Positions 17,701-25,221 are shown, counted from the stretch's first letter. The stretch is DNA of 64,000 nt from Alphaproteobacteria bacterium (GCA_016699735.1 CP065008.1:1426001-1490000), one strand, 5' to 3'. Translations and numbers: made by a program. Notes: generated by a model not told the origin, from the sequence alone.

Positions 17701-18221
17701 TCATCCCCTGGATTTGTATCTTCTCCTGCATTTTGTAAGGCGTCTTCATAAGGCATATGGTTGTAAACGATGGCATCTTGATTATACATTCCCGCAACGA
17801 ATCCTGCCAATCCACCACCAAGTGAATGGCCCGTCAAAGTAATGTTTTCATTAAAAAGATTTTCTTCTGCTACAAGAAGTCTATAAAAATCAATTGACAT
17901 ATCTGCTTGTTGTGTTCTGTGATTATCAGCTCCAAGCCCCCATCCAGTATTCATGTCGCCTAAACTGTCTGTGCCTCGATAGGATATGATTGTCTGTCCG
18001 AGAGGATTTTCGCCATCTGGTATGACATAACTAGCAGCATAAAAATCTTGCACTTCATCGTTACGGCCCAAAATTTCATCTACCCCCAAAAGAAAGGAAT
18101 CAACGAGAAAGGCAGCATTACCTACATATTCGGCATCTATTTGAATAGCAGCATTATATCCTCTGTTGTATGAGTCCATCGCCAGAATAGCGTGCAGCAG
18201 AGGGTCTGTATTCGTCGTCAT
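14721..18221 (-). CDS. secreted class 3 lipase-RTX calcium-binding exoprotein
   Basis: 1166 residues without a signal peptide. Residues 79-85 (ISYRGTD) and 131-137 (GHSLGGG, nucleophile Ser133) are the oxyanion and nucleophile motifs of class 3 lipases. From about residue 590 come two blocks of glycine-rich RTX nonapeptides (GGDGNDxIxx type), separated by a non-repeat region near 720-850. The C-terminus (TFVFEASSAFANIDIV, then DVIDIS) looks like a type I secretion target of the serralysin kind. Predicted to be exported by an ABC/MFP/TolC system, not encoded here, and to fold with Ca2+ outside. The lipase half (16.5-18.2 kb) is visibly more AT-rich than the repeat half. Start has an AAGGAGAA Shine-Dalgarno. 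Confidence 0.88.
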   Translation of the reverse strand: MTTNTDPLLHAILAMDSYNRGYNAAIQIDAEYVGNAAFLVDSFLLGVDEILGRNDEVQDFYAASYVIPDGENPLGQTIISYRGTDSLGDMNTGWGLGADNHRTQQADMSIDFYRLLVAEENLFNENITLTGHSLGGGLAGFVAGMYNQDAIVYNHMPYEDALQNAGEDTNPGDEILYDEEYKIKVYGDQDSINPNNIGHIAYSTEHEVLKYIRGLQTNTTAYYPPFALSDDDTNLDLVPYNFDWWQEVLIPSYDEGPNPSDLYTELQKGFTDTRADAIVRMIEYFYGGGIPAFIAAVTIGLDPINEAIARHSQATLVLRLLFQKIDGSDTGEWLSSGKFFWPLLYNKEFASSIGLNASYLESANFTGVSVSKESFSDIMRTTLAYSALESDNGLVFGNTGARSLHNDATDLGKALSASGAAASIESYAADIGRAFVHYASHLALSHVGVALASTSPDVRSGILEYDTNDPDALVVNFKSSDWMQIEADLKPTMAVTRDALVDSILDDLYNVVPGEVGVNLESFIQNNWLTLPTDAEGTAFNRIVFSAIQSGSTESLSATHEILGAGHFKSTLFVGSSSGDHVTVAPHAGSGLHDSTVFLGYNGENIFTGGNDRDIAIGGIHHDEFDGGADEDFLFGYDGNDWLKGGDGDDIVIGGTGNDDFIADKFGDDVYHGGFDTDDLDPFWNGIPMDLMDITRQNDGLDLVDYMDLTDVFFDITLLDAVLGNYWVDKYYGNSVFNGPSDRDTLFSIETLQVAAGAARQVGGQSILGTSAGEHLIYGSISTPYSYYGFGGVDTLTGSNKNDYLNGGADPDTLVGKVGDDTYYYGHGDGDDTITDLGSTTDFDVLIFGAGIAAADVTLARYHTLGDKMTILIDNHDTTTSTIIVDNQNYTGYGIDYIKFTDGTVWDMQGTLVTVYGTEGADAVIKGTMESSYREGSLIDDVIYALGGNDNVQAYGGNDTIYGGDGNDAINAGDGQDIIYGGSGDDSSLEGWYGDDVINGESGNDTLKGNNGNDLLYGGSGLDVFYAGNDNDTLYGGSENDTMRGENGNDTLYGGSGLDSLYGGGGTDTFVFEASSAFANIDIVNDYNKTSQNDVIDISDVLFGFYDYGIDVITDFVQITQTGSNSLLYVDQDGGANNFLQIAALYNVTGLTNEATLEASGHLITV

Positions 18222-18259
18222 CTCAAATTCTCCTTATCAAATTCCGTCAAAAACAGGCT

Positions 18260-18291
18260 CAATAATAAAATAAGCCCGCCACTCTGACGGG
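18260..18291 (-). terminator. terminator-like hairpin upstream of the lipase gene
   Basis: On the minus strand CCCGTCA-GAG-TGGCGGG is followed by CTTATTTTATTATT. It would end a transcript coming from the small ORF at 18308-18523, or act as an attenuator in front of the lipase gene, whose start is 39 nt further on. Confidence 0.55.
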
Positions 18292-18307
18292 TCGTAAAAT
18301 TTCAACT

Positions 18308-18523
18308 TTAGGGAGAGCGGAAATAAAGACACTCTCCGTTCATAATCCGTACAAATTTATCCGCTAAAAACTCTTGAGCGGGAAAGAAAATTTTTTCCCC
18401 TAAATCGATCAAGCGGTTAGGAACCACCCTCCCTCGCAAGTAGTAGAGTATTTTTTCAAAGGCGATTCGCAGCGGTGACAACTTCGCAAGGATAAGATCG
18501 AAAATCCCGCCCTCTATTCCCAT
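18308..18523 (-). CDS. small hypothetical protein, doubtful
   Basis: 71 codons starting MGIEGGIFDLILAKLSPL; basic, with alternating hydrophobic residues (KILYYLRGRVVPNRL). No convincing Shine-Dalgarno. It lies 96 nt after the SLC13 stop on the same strand and is followed by a terminator-like hairpin, which is the main reason to keep it. The 398-nt space between the lipase and SLC13 genes contains nothing else I can support. Confidence 0.35.
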   Translation of the reverse strand: MGIEGGIFDLILAKLSPLRIAFEKILYYLRGRVVPNRLIDLGEKIFFPAQEFLADKFVRIMNGECLYFRSP

Positions 18524-18619
18524 ACGGTTCGCCGCTTGTGCGTTTCCAAAGACTCCGCCCTCGCAGCGACTCTTAACTGCAAGTCTGAGCCTATCAGGAG
18601 AGGATGAAGGCGGTCGTGC

Positions 18620-20497
18620 TTATCTCACCCCCCAGTAAAGCGGGATCACGGCCGTGGCGACGGCCCACATGATCAGGTTCATGGGGATGCCGACCTTCAT
18701 GAAATCCTTGAATTTGTATCCTCCTGCTGAATAGACGAAGGTATTGGTCTGGTATCCGATGGGCGTGGCGAAGCTGGCCGAGGCACCGAACATCACGGCG
18801 GCCACAAAAGGGCGAGGATCATAGCCCAGGGAAATCGCCAGACCGATGGCGATGGGAGTCATCAGGACGGCGACCGCGTTGTTGGTCACGACTTCAGTCA
18901 CGACGGAGCAGAGCAGGTAGATCATGGAAATTATGGCGATCGGTCCGAGGGGACGGACTATATCGACCGTGGTATCGACCACAAGTTTCATCGCCCCGGT
19001 ATTCTCCAGCGCCGTTCCCACCCCCAGCATTCCGAAAATGAGCAGAAGGATGCGCCAGTCGATGGTTTTAAAAGCTTGCTCATGGGTTATGCAGCCCGTG
19101 ATCATAACCACCAGTGCTCCTAGAAAAGACAGGCCCGCTATCGGCATGATTTCGAATGTACTCAGGACAATGACCATAACCAGCGTGCCAATCGCGATGG
19201 CGGCGCGGTGCGGGTCCAGTTTCCGCTGGCGCATCTGGGACGCGCTCAGAATCTCCTCGTTTTCGAAAAGCTTGGTCAATTCCTCCTCCGGCCCCTCAAG
19301 GATCAGTGTGTCGTTTTCCATCAGGATGGTATCGCCAATAGCGCCGGTGATATTGCTGTCTTTCCGGTGGACCCCGATCACGAAGCAGCCGTAGCGGCGG
19401 CGTAGGCGCAGATTACGGATTTTTTGTCCGACCATATCGGAATTAGGCGCCAGAACGCCTTCGACTACGATGACATGTTGAGAGGGAAGGGCTTCAGAAA
19501 CGCTCACCTGTTCAGTCGTAAAGGCAACACCGATATGCTTTTTTAACTCAATCAGTTCCTCACGGTCGGCCTTGAAGACCAAGCGGTCCCCGGCCAGAAG
19601 TGGAATGTCGCGCAGGGGCGAAATACGTTTGGGTTTGTCTGGTTCCCCGGTATCAGATGGATTTCGTAGTGTTGTGATAATTGCAGAAATCGCTTCGTGT
19701 ATTCCCAGCCTGTTCCCATAGTCGCGGCGAACCAAGTCGATGATTTCATAACTTTCGCTGTCGGTGAACTGTACCTCGTTGAGGGTTTTGCCGACGAGTG
19801 GGGAGTTGGCGGTGATGATGGCCTCCGAAAGAAAGCGTTTGCGGGAGGCCGCATCCTCCAGTTCATCCTTGGGGGGCATTCTCTCAGGCAGAAGGCGCCG
19901 ACCCCATGTGGCCATAAACACCAAGCCGGCGGCGGCAAAGCATATTCCCGGAAGCGTGATTTCAAATATTCCGAACGGCTCCAGGCCGTTTTTCTGTGCA
20001 ATGCCGTCTACAAGTATGTTGGTCGATGTACCGATTAATGTGCAGGTGCCCCCCAGAATTGTGGCATAGGAGAGGGGGATCAGGTATTTGGAGGGGTAAT
20101 GTTTGAGATGATTGGCCAGTGCAATGACGATGGGGGTCAGGATTACCACTACCGGGGTGTTATTCATGAAAGCTGAGAGGAGTACAACCGAGACGATCAG
20201 AGCGACCAAGGCTTGCGTCTGGCTTTTTCCAGCGAGATCAATCAACTTGCGGCCGAGCGCATCGACAACTCCTGTTTTGTCCAGAGAAGCGCTGAGAATA
20301 AACATACACGCGATGGTTATGGGGGCACTGTTGGAAAACACATCGAGCATATCCTGGGTGCTGATAGCGCCTGTCAGCAAAAAGATCCCCATGCCGATCA
20401 AAGCTATGATATGCGGAGGGTTTTTTTCACGCACAAATGCGACGAACAACCCAATCAGAACAAAAAACGCGAACACGATGTTAAAAGAGGCAAGCAT
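18620..20497 (-). CDS. SLC13/DASS-family anion transporter with TrkA-C domains
   Basis: 625 residues from the ATG at 20497, chosen because AAGGAG lies 10 nt upstream; the frame is open 22 codons further. Two hydrophobic transport halves (about 1-200 and 420-625) flank two cytoplasmic TrkA-C (RCK_C) domains, as in the SLC13/ArsB-like permeases. The NNTPVVVILTPI and second-half TNNAVAVLMTPIA motifs are the repeated substrate/sodium sites of the family. Substrate could be sulfate or another divalent anion. Divergent Rrf2 gene suggests control by sulfur or iron-sulfur status, which is inference. Confidence 0.87.
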   Translation of the reverse strand: MLASFNIVFAFFVLIGLFVAFVREKNPPHIIALIGMGIFLLTGAISTQDMLDVFSNSAPITIACMFILSASLDKTGVVDALGRKLIDLAGKSQTQALVALIVSVVLLSAFMNNTPVVVILTPIVIALANHLKHYPSKYLIPLSYATILGGTCTLIGTSTNILVDGIAQKNGLEPFGIFEITLPGICFAAAGLVFMATWGRRLLPERMPPKDELEDAASRKRFLSEAIITANSPLVGKTLNEVQFTDSESYEIIDLVRRDYGNRLGIHEAISAIITTLRNPSDTGEPDKPKRISPLRDIPLLAGDRLVFKADREELIELKKHIGVAFTTEQVSVSEALPSQHVIVVEGVLAPNSDMVGQKIRNLRLRRRYGCFVIGVHRKDSNITGAIGDTILMENDTLILEGPEEELTKLFENEEILSASQMRQRKLDPHRAAIAIGTLVMVIVLSTFEIMPIAGLSFLGALVVMITGCITHEQAFKTIDWRILLLIFGMLGVGTALENTGAMKLVVDTTVDIVRPLGPIAIISMIYLLCSVVTEVVTNNAVAVLMTPIAIGLAISLGYDPRPFVAAVMFGASASFATPIGYQTNTFVYSAGGYKFKDFMKVGIPMNLIMWAVATAVIPLYWGVR

Positions 20498-20623
20498 ATT
20501 CTGCGGACTCCTTGCTGTGACTATTACTTTTCGTGTCTCTGACTTTCGGTGGCACCATAGCATAGAATTTTCTGTTCTTCCAGCAATAATCCATTTATCC
20601 TATAGAAATAGTGGGAAATAAGA

Positions 20624-21052
20624 ATGATTACCAATAGAGCAAAATATGCCTTGAAGGCTTTAGCGATTCTGGCACGCAATCCCCGGCAGATGATGCCCGC
20701 GCAGAAGATCGCGGAGGAGGGATGCATTCCTCTTAAGTTTCTGGAAACTATTCTAGCCGAATTAAAGAACAGAAAAATCGTCTCTAGCCGCCGCGGCCCT
20801 TCTGGCGGTTATCTTCTGGCTCAAAAGCCGGAAGATGTTACGGCGGGCGATATCATCCGTATGATGGACGGGCCGATCGCGCCACTCTTGTGCGCCAGCC
20901 TGACCGGTTACCGCCGCTGCGAGGATTGCGAAGATGAGGATTTATGCGCGATCCGTAAGATGATGATGGATTCGCGCAAGGCTTTGTCCGCCGTTCTGGA
21001 TAGGCGTACGCTCAAGGATCTTGCAGGGTTTGGGACGACTTCCAAAAAGTAG
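20624..21052 (+). CDS. Rrf2-family transcriptional regulator
   Basis: 142 residues. Winged helix at the N-terminus (MITNRAKYALKALAILA, QKIAEEGCIPLKFLETILAEL) with the family wing SSRRGPSGGYLLA. Four C-terminal cysteines, C90, C99, C102 and C108, lie where Rrf2 sensors bind an iron-sulfur cluster (three are usual), so redox or Fe-S sensing is likely. Divergent from the SLC13 transporter with 126 nt between the starts, the probable target region. Confidence 0.88.
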   Translation: MITNRAKYALKALAILARNPRQMMPAQKIAEEGCIPLKFLETILAELKNRKIVSSRRGPSGGYLLAQKPEDVTAGDIIRMMDGPIAPLLCASLTGYRRCEDCEDEDLCAIRKMMMDSRKALSAVLDRRTLKDLAGFGTTSKK

Positions 21053-21149
21053 CTTATAAAGTTGCCATCGGAAGATTTTTTGCATTGTTACAAACGATAT
21101 TGAACTATGATTGGCAAATTGTTTTTATTTGTGAATACGATGGTCATCA

Positions 21150-22181
21150 ATGAGGCTCATAAGGGACGTATCCGACGTTATATCTAATGCCTCCGTGCTG
21201 CTCCTCGCGGTTGTAGTCCTTTGTGCAGGGCTTTCGTTTTCCGTCTTTGCACAGGAGGCTCAGCCTCCTGCAAAAGAGCCGGAGCGGGTCACTATCGGCA
21301 TCCATGTCAACGATATTCAGGAAATCGATCTCAAAACCCACAGCTACCGGCTCGATTTTTATGTCTGGTTCCGCTGGAAAAACCCCGAGATGAACCCCGC
21401 AAAAAGCGTCGAGTTTATGAATTCGTTCGAGCCGGAAAACCATGTGCGGACCAGCCTTTATGAAGAGCCGCAGAAAATGCCGGATGGTTCCCTTTACATG
21501 ATCATACGTGAGCGCGGGAAATTCAGCTCCAAGTTTCCGTTGCAACAATACCCGTTCGACAAGCAGAAACTCTTTATTCTCGTAGAGGACAGTGTCTACG
21601 GTTCTGATGCGCTGGTCTATACGCCCGATAAAACGACGGCTTCTCCGATCACCATCAACAAGGACATCAACGTTCCGGGGTTTGAGGTCGGCACGCCGGC
21701 CCTCACAATGGGTATGTTTTTTTACGATACGACCTTCGGGGATCTGAATTTCGATGGCGGTACGCAGTATTCGCGGGCCTATTTCACGGTTCCTCTGGAG
21801 CGGCCGCAGATCTCCATGGCCGTCAAGATTTTTCTTCCCATCCTTCTCATTCTGGTTTGCACGGCCATGGTCTTTTTCGTTCATCCGGTCTATGTCGAGG
21901 GGCGCCTGGGCGTTGTCATTACGGCGCTTTTGACACTCGTTGCTTTGCAACTTACCTCGACGAGTTCGCTGCCCGACGTCGATTATCTTCTGCTGACCGA
22001 TAAAGTTTATCTCCTCGCATACCTCTTTATCATCGTGACGCTTTGGCACGTCGTCCGCACATCGGCGCGCGCTAAAGCCGAGAGCTTCGATCGTTTGCTC
22101 CGAAGCAATATCTATGCGCTTTTGCTTGTCGTTGCCCTGCTCGGCGCTGGATGCTTCGTGATTTTCTACACCTCGTTTTAA
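21150..22181 (+). CDS. prokaryotic pentameric ligand-gated ion channel (Cys-loop superfamily)
   Basis: 343 residues: signal peptide (about 1-35), beta-rich extracellular domain, and four helices near 223-244 (M1), 252-272 (M2), 283-302 (M3) and 321-341 (M4). The superfamily signature FPLQQYPFDKQ is at 129-139, with VWFRWKNP near 72-79. Like other bacterial members (GLIC, ELIC) it has no cysteine pair around the loop. The pore helix VVITALLTLVALQLTSTSSL carries Thr/Ser-lined positions. Forms a pentameric channel in the inner membrane; ligand unknown. Monocistronic between Rrf2 and the thioredoxin-like gene. Confidence 0.88.
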   Translation: MRLIRDVSDVISNASVLLLAVVVLCAGLSFSVFAQEAQPPAKEPERVTIGIHVNDIQEIDLKTHSYRLDFYVWFRWKNPEMNPAKSVEFMNSFEPENHVRTSLYEEPQKMPDGSLYMIIRERGKFSSKFPLQQYPFDKQKLFILVEDSVYGSDALVYTPDKTTASPITINKDINVPGFEVGTPALTMGMFFYDTTFGDLNFDGGTQYSRAYFTVPLERPQISMAVKIFLPILLILVCTAMVFFVHPVYVEGRLGVVITALLTLVALQLTSTSSLPDVDYLLLTDKVYLLAYLFIIVTLWHVVRTSARAKAESFDRLLRSNIYALLLVVALLGAGCFVIFYTSF

Positions 22182-22212
22182 TTTCATGTGAGCCCAATAA
22201 TTATTTGCAGAA

Positions 22213-22255
22213 TTGACTTGCTGTTTTTATTGGCTATATTGTTAGTAACCCTAAC
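22213..22255 (+). promoter_or_regulatory. promoter with overlapping palindromic operator
   Basis: TTGACT (22213-22218), 16 nt, TATATT (22235-22240). Directly after it, GTTAG-TAACC-CTAAC (22241-22255) is a perfect 5-bp inverted repeat covering the predicted start point. A bound dimeric repressor would block initiation; the MarR protein encoded downstream is the natural candidate. Confidence 0.7.
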
Positions 22256-22273
22256 TATTAAGGAGAATTCATT

Positions 22274-22516
22274 ATGCCAAAGAAAGCCGTCTTTTATCAT
22301 GCGGGTTGCCCGGTCTGTGTTTCTGCTGAGCAGGAAGTGCTAGACATTATCGACAAGAAAGCCTGCACTCTGGAGGTCGTGCATTTCGGCAACGCCAAGA
22401 ACAGAATTGCCGAGGCGGAAAAGGCCGGGGTCAAATCCGTGCCCGCGCTCGTCATTGATGGCAAGGTGCTGCACATCAATTTTGGCGCCAGTCTTGAGGA
22501 TGTCAAGAAAGGCTGA
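22274..22516 (+). CDS. small thioredoxin-fold protein with CPVC site
   Basis: 80 residues. Starts MPKKAVFYHAGCPVC, so the dithiol CxxC is C12-C15; the cis-proline comes in KSVPALVIDGK. Length and architecture match the stand-alone thioredoxin-like/glutaredoxin group rather than full thioredoxin. AAGGAG Shine-Dalgarno with good spacing. Likely a redox carrier, perhaps working with the Cys-rich MarR regulator that follows. Confidence 0.87.
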   Translation: MPKKAVFYHAGCPVCVSAEQEVLDIIDKKACTLEVVHFGNAKNRIAEAEKAGVKSVPALVIDGKVLHINFGASLEDVKKG

Positions 22517-22530
22517 TAAATTCAGAAGGT

Positions 22531-22595
22531 GCGGGAATATCCGTGTTCCCGCATCTTTGCCCGCATCTTTGCCCGCATCTTTGCCCGCATCTTTG
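22531..22595 (+). repeat. terminator hairpin whose 3' arm is reiterated as four 12-bp repeats
   Basis: GCGGGAA (22531-22537) pairs with TTCCCGC (22546-22552). The 12-mer CCCGCATCTTTG then occurs four times without a gap (22548-22559, 22560-22571, 22572-22583, 22584-22595). Each unit repeats the CCCGC arm and a short T-run, so the single 5' arm can pair with any of four partners. Lies between the thioredoxin-like and MarR genes. Confidence 0.85.
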
Positions 22596-22606
22596 TTTGA
22601 GTGTCC

Positions 22607-23185
22607 ATGCAGATCGATGCCAAAATCCTTGCCGGACTGGAGCGCATTCAGACCGCCACCCTGTCGCTTTTACAGCAGCAGAGCCACGTTCATGGATTGA
22701 CGCCTTTACAGATACGCATCCTCAGTTTTATTCGCCTTGAGGAAGCATATACAGTCTCAACGCTTGCCAAAAATCTCGGGATTTCCAAGCCAACGGTCAG
22801 TGAGGCGGTGCGTGTCCTCGATTCCAAAAAACTCATACGAAAGCAAGCCAATAACAAGGACGGCCGCACCTACTCGATTCAGCTTACTCCTAAAGGTGGT
22901 AAGCTGATCGAGTCTGCGGGAACGTACGATCTTCCGTTACGGAAAACACTCACGTTCCTTGACAACGATCAGAAGGATTCGCTGTGGGAAGCGTTGCTCA
23001 ACCTGATCCGGATTATGGAAGAGCAGGGGCTGATTCCCCATAACCGTATGTGCCTGACCTGTACGCGTCTAGGAAAAAATGAGCACGGCGTTCGGTATTT
23101 CTGCCGTCTCATGCAGGCGCCCTTAATAGTATCTGCGCTGCGGATCAACTGTCCCGAGCATCGGGCACAGGGGGCGGTTCATTGA
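22607..23185 (+). CDS. MarR-family regulator with Cys-rich C-terminus
   Basis: About 192 residues from the ATG at 22607; a GTG two codons earlier is possible. A winged helix (LTPLQIRILSFIRLEE, STLAKNLGISKPTVSEAVRVLD, DGRTYSIQLTPKG) occupies residues ~30-110. The last 60 residues hold cysteines in CLTCTRLG, YFCRLM and INCPEH, unusual for MarR and suggesting metal or redox sensing. Likely repressor of the upstream thioredoxin-like gene and of itself. The Shine-Dalgarno is poor and lies just after the four 12-bp repeats. Confidence 0.83.
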   Translation: MQIDAKILAGLERIQTATLSLLQQQSHVHGLTPLQIRILSFIRLEEAYTVSTLAKNLGISKPTVSEAVRVLDSKKLIRKQANNKDGRTYSIQLTPKGGKLIESAGTYDLPLRKTLTFLDNDQKDSLWEALLNLIRIMEEQGLIPHNRMCLTCTRLGKNEHGVRYFCRLMQAPLIVSALRINCPEHRAQGAVH

Positions 23186-23191
23186 GGGCTT

Positions 23192-23826
23192 TTATGTTCC
23201 TGTGGAAATAGACGTAAAAAGCCCGCGTTGCGGGTTATATTCCTGCAATTTTCCGTCCTCGATGGAAAAATACCAGCCGTGAAGTTTTAAGACTTTCGAC
23301 TCTATTCTCTCTTTAATCCACGGAAATCCGGTGAGGTTTCTTAGGGAGTGCAGGATGCATTCCTTTTCGCAGCGATGCTGCGGAGACTCCGTTCCCGGCT
23401 CGGTGAGGACTTTTTCCCGCGCCTTTGCTGCGATCTTGACCCAGCTTCCGATAAAGTCGGTGTTATCCATATCGTCCGATTCCAGCAGCGTTTTAACGCC
23501 TGCGCAATGGGTATGGCCGAGAACGACGATATGTCTGACCTCCAGGATGCGAACCGCGAACTCCAGAGCCGCGCTGACCCCGTGCAGTCCTGAATCACCA
23601 GCCTGATAAGGCGGCACAAGGTTGGCGACGTTGCGGATCACAAAAATATCGCCGGCCGGGCCTCGGTGATGATCGAGGGATCAACGCGTGAATCGCTGCA
23701 GGCGATGATCAGGGTTTTCGGCGATTGGCCCTGCCGGGTCAGATCGCCGTAGAGCGTATCGCCGGAAGTGTAGTATTTACGGTAAAATTCCCGGTAACCT
23801 TCCAGAAGAGCTTTGACTTCCGCCAT
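23192..23826 (-). pseudogene. can: beta-carbonic anhydrase interrupted by a one-base frameshift
   Basis: The N-terminal frame (23638-23826) gives MAEVKALLEGYREFYRKYY up to CSDSRVDPSIITEARP, then shifts to a stop. The C-terminal frame (23192-23641) continues with IRNVANLVPPY and carries the zinc ligands HTHC. One additional base near 23651-23657 would restore the usual TEARPGDIFVIRNVANLVPP. Zinc Cys (ACSDSR), Asp-Arg dyad, His and second Cys are all intact, so the enzyme (CO2 hydration) would be complete if read in one frame. Either a recent mutation or a missing G in the assembly. Confidence 0.85.
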
Positions 23827-23940
23827 GAGTATTAACTCCTTGTCTGACTAACGGTTGCTTTTTATAGGGTTTAGAGGGGCTTTAGGCAATTCGTTTTGCG
23901 GGGTTTTTTAGAAATTTGCGATTGCAGGGGGAGGCGCAGA

Positions 23941-25131
23941 GTGCATATTAGAATGATGAGCAAGCCGGATTCTAAAACTGTAACAAAAAGCCCGTTGGTT
24001 GTCGGTCGCTATTATCCTGAGATTGACGGGCTGCGGGCGCTTGCCGTAATGATCGTGATTTATTTTCATAGCGCCTTGATGGCCGGACCAGACAGGGTAG
24101 CGGCCGACGCGGCGACGATTTGGGATGCCGGACGGTTTTACTATGAATTCACGATGATCGGCTGGTGCGGGGTCGATCTTTTTTTCGTCATTTCGGGGTT
24201 TCTGATCACAGGCATCCTGATGGATACTGCCGATCAGCAAAAGTGTTTCAGGAACTTCTATATCCGCAGAACCTTGCGGATTTTTCCGCTTTACTACGCC
24301 GTGCTGATTTTCTCTTTTTTATTGTTCGTATTGTTTTACGGAACCACATTCACACTTCGATTTAGCCTTTATTTTCTTTACCTGCAGAACTGGTTTTCGG
24401 TTTTCGGTTACGACTACATCCTCTACTTCGAGCATTTTTGGTCTCTGGCCATCGAAGAGCAGTTTTATATTTTTTGGCCAGTAGTGTTCGTTTGGGCATA
24501 TCGGCGCGGGATAGTTGAGCCTGTCCTCTTTGTTCTGATATTTCTATCCTTTTTGTTTAGGTTTTACCTAGCAGCCAAATGGCAACTGAATATGGCGTTC
24601 TCGATTACTCCGTCCCGGTTGGATGGCCTTTTGCTCGGTGCAGGGCTAGTTTATTTGCTTTCCAGACAAGACGATCCCCGGCGTTTGAACGTCATTTTTG
24701 CTAGGGGGATGGCGGTTTCTTTGGCTGCGGTTTGTCTCCTTGCGCTCCTGAACGGCAATCTCTGGGGACGTGACCGCGAGGTACTAATGTTTGGGATTTT
24801 TCCAGTCTCTCTGTTTTTTGCATCGTTTCTAGGCTGGGTCGTGACGGCCGACGAGGGGCATTTCATCCGGCGCTTTTTCCGGCTCTCGTTCCTCAGGGAG
24901 GTCGGAAAGGTCAGTTACGGGATGTATGTGTATCACTGGCTGATCATGTGCGTGATCGTGCAGCAGGAGATAATGAATCACCAGGGATTTACTTTCATTC
25001 ATGCGGCTCTTCTTGCGACTGGCGCACCCTTGAGCTTTATTGTCGCATGGCTCAGCTTCCGGTTCTTCGAGAAGCCTTTCCTGAGGCTCAAGGACGTCTA
25101 TGCCCGGTATTCCGAAGCCAACGGGGCTTAA
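23941..25131 (+). CDS. acyltransferase 3 family (OafA/YrhL-like) membrane protein
   Basis: About 396 residues. Start assigned to GTG at 23941 because GGGGGAGG lies 6 nt upstream; ATGs follow at 23953 and 23956. The family signature is present: YYPEIDGLRALAVMIVIYFH with the catalytic His, GWCGVDLFFVISGFLI, and FYIRRTLRIFPLYY. Ten or so hydrophobic helices. Such proteins O-acylate periplasmic or surface glycans (O-antigen, peptidoglycan, exopolysaccharide). No glycan cluster is adjacent to reveal the substrate. Confidence 0.87.
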   Translation: MHIRMMSKPDSKTVTKSPLVVGRYYPEIDGLRALAVMIVIYFHSALMAGPDRVAADAATIWDAGRFYYEFTMIGWCGVDLFFVISGFLITGILMDTADQQKCFRNFYIRRTLRIFPLYYAVLIFSFLLFVLFYGTTFTLRFSLYFLYLQNWFSVFGYDYILYFEHFWSLAIEEQFYIFWPVVFVWAYRRGIVEPVLFVLIFLSFLFRFYLAAKWQLNMAFSITPSRLDGLLLGAGLVYLLSRQDDPRRLNVIFARGMAVSLAAVCLLALLNGNLWGRDREVLMFGIFPVSLFFASFLGWVVTADEGHFIRRFFRLSFLREVGKVSYGMYVYHWLIMCVIVQQEIMNHQGFTFIHAALLATGAPLSFIVAWLSFRFFEKPFLRLKDVYARYSEANGA

Positions 25132-25155
25132 TTGCAGTATTGGGGCAGCAAAGAT

Positions 25156-25183
25156 TTGACATTTTCCCAAAAATCTTTATAAA
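25156..25183 (+). promoter_or_regulatory. rpsD promoter
   Basis: Consensus TTGACA (25156-25161) and TATAAA (25178-25183), 16-nt spacer, giving a leader of ~105 nt before rpsD. Confidence 0.7.
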
Positions 25184-25204
25184 TCGCGGCATTCCCGGGA
25201 AAGT

Positions 25205-25221
25205 GGAGGCCTTTGGCCTCC
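25205..25221 (+). promoter_or_regulatory. hairpin in rpsD leader
   Basis: GGAGGCC-TTT-GGCCTCC, a perfect 7-bp stem about 15 nt after the predicted transcription start and 73 nt before the rpsD start. Could serve S4 autoregulation; no T-run follows. Confidence 0.45.

Noticed and set aside
21147..22187. 346-codon minus-strand frame opposite the ion channel
   Set aside because: The plus strand has signal peptide, channel signature and four helices; the opposite frame is charged low-complexity sequence.
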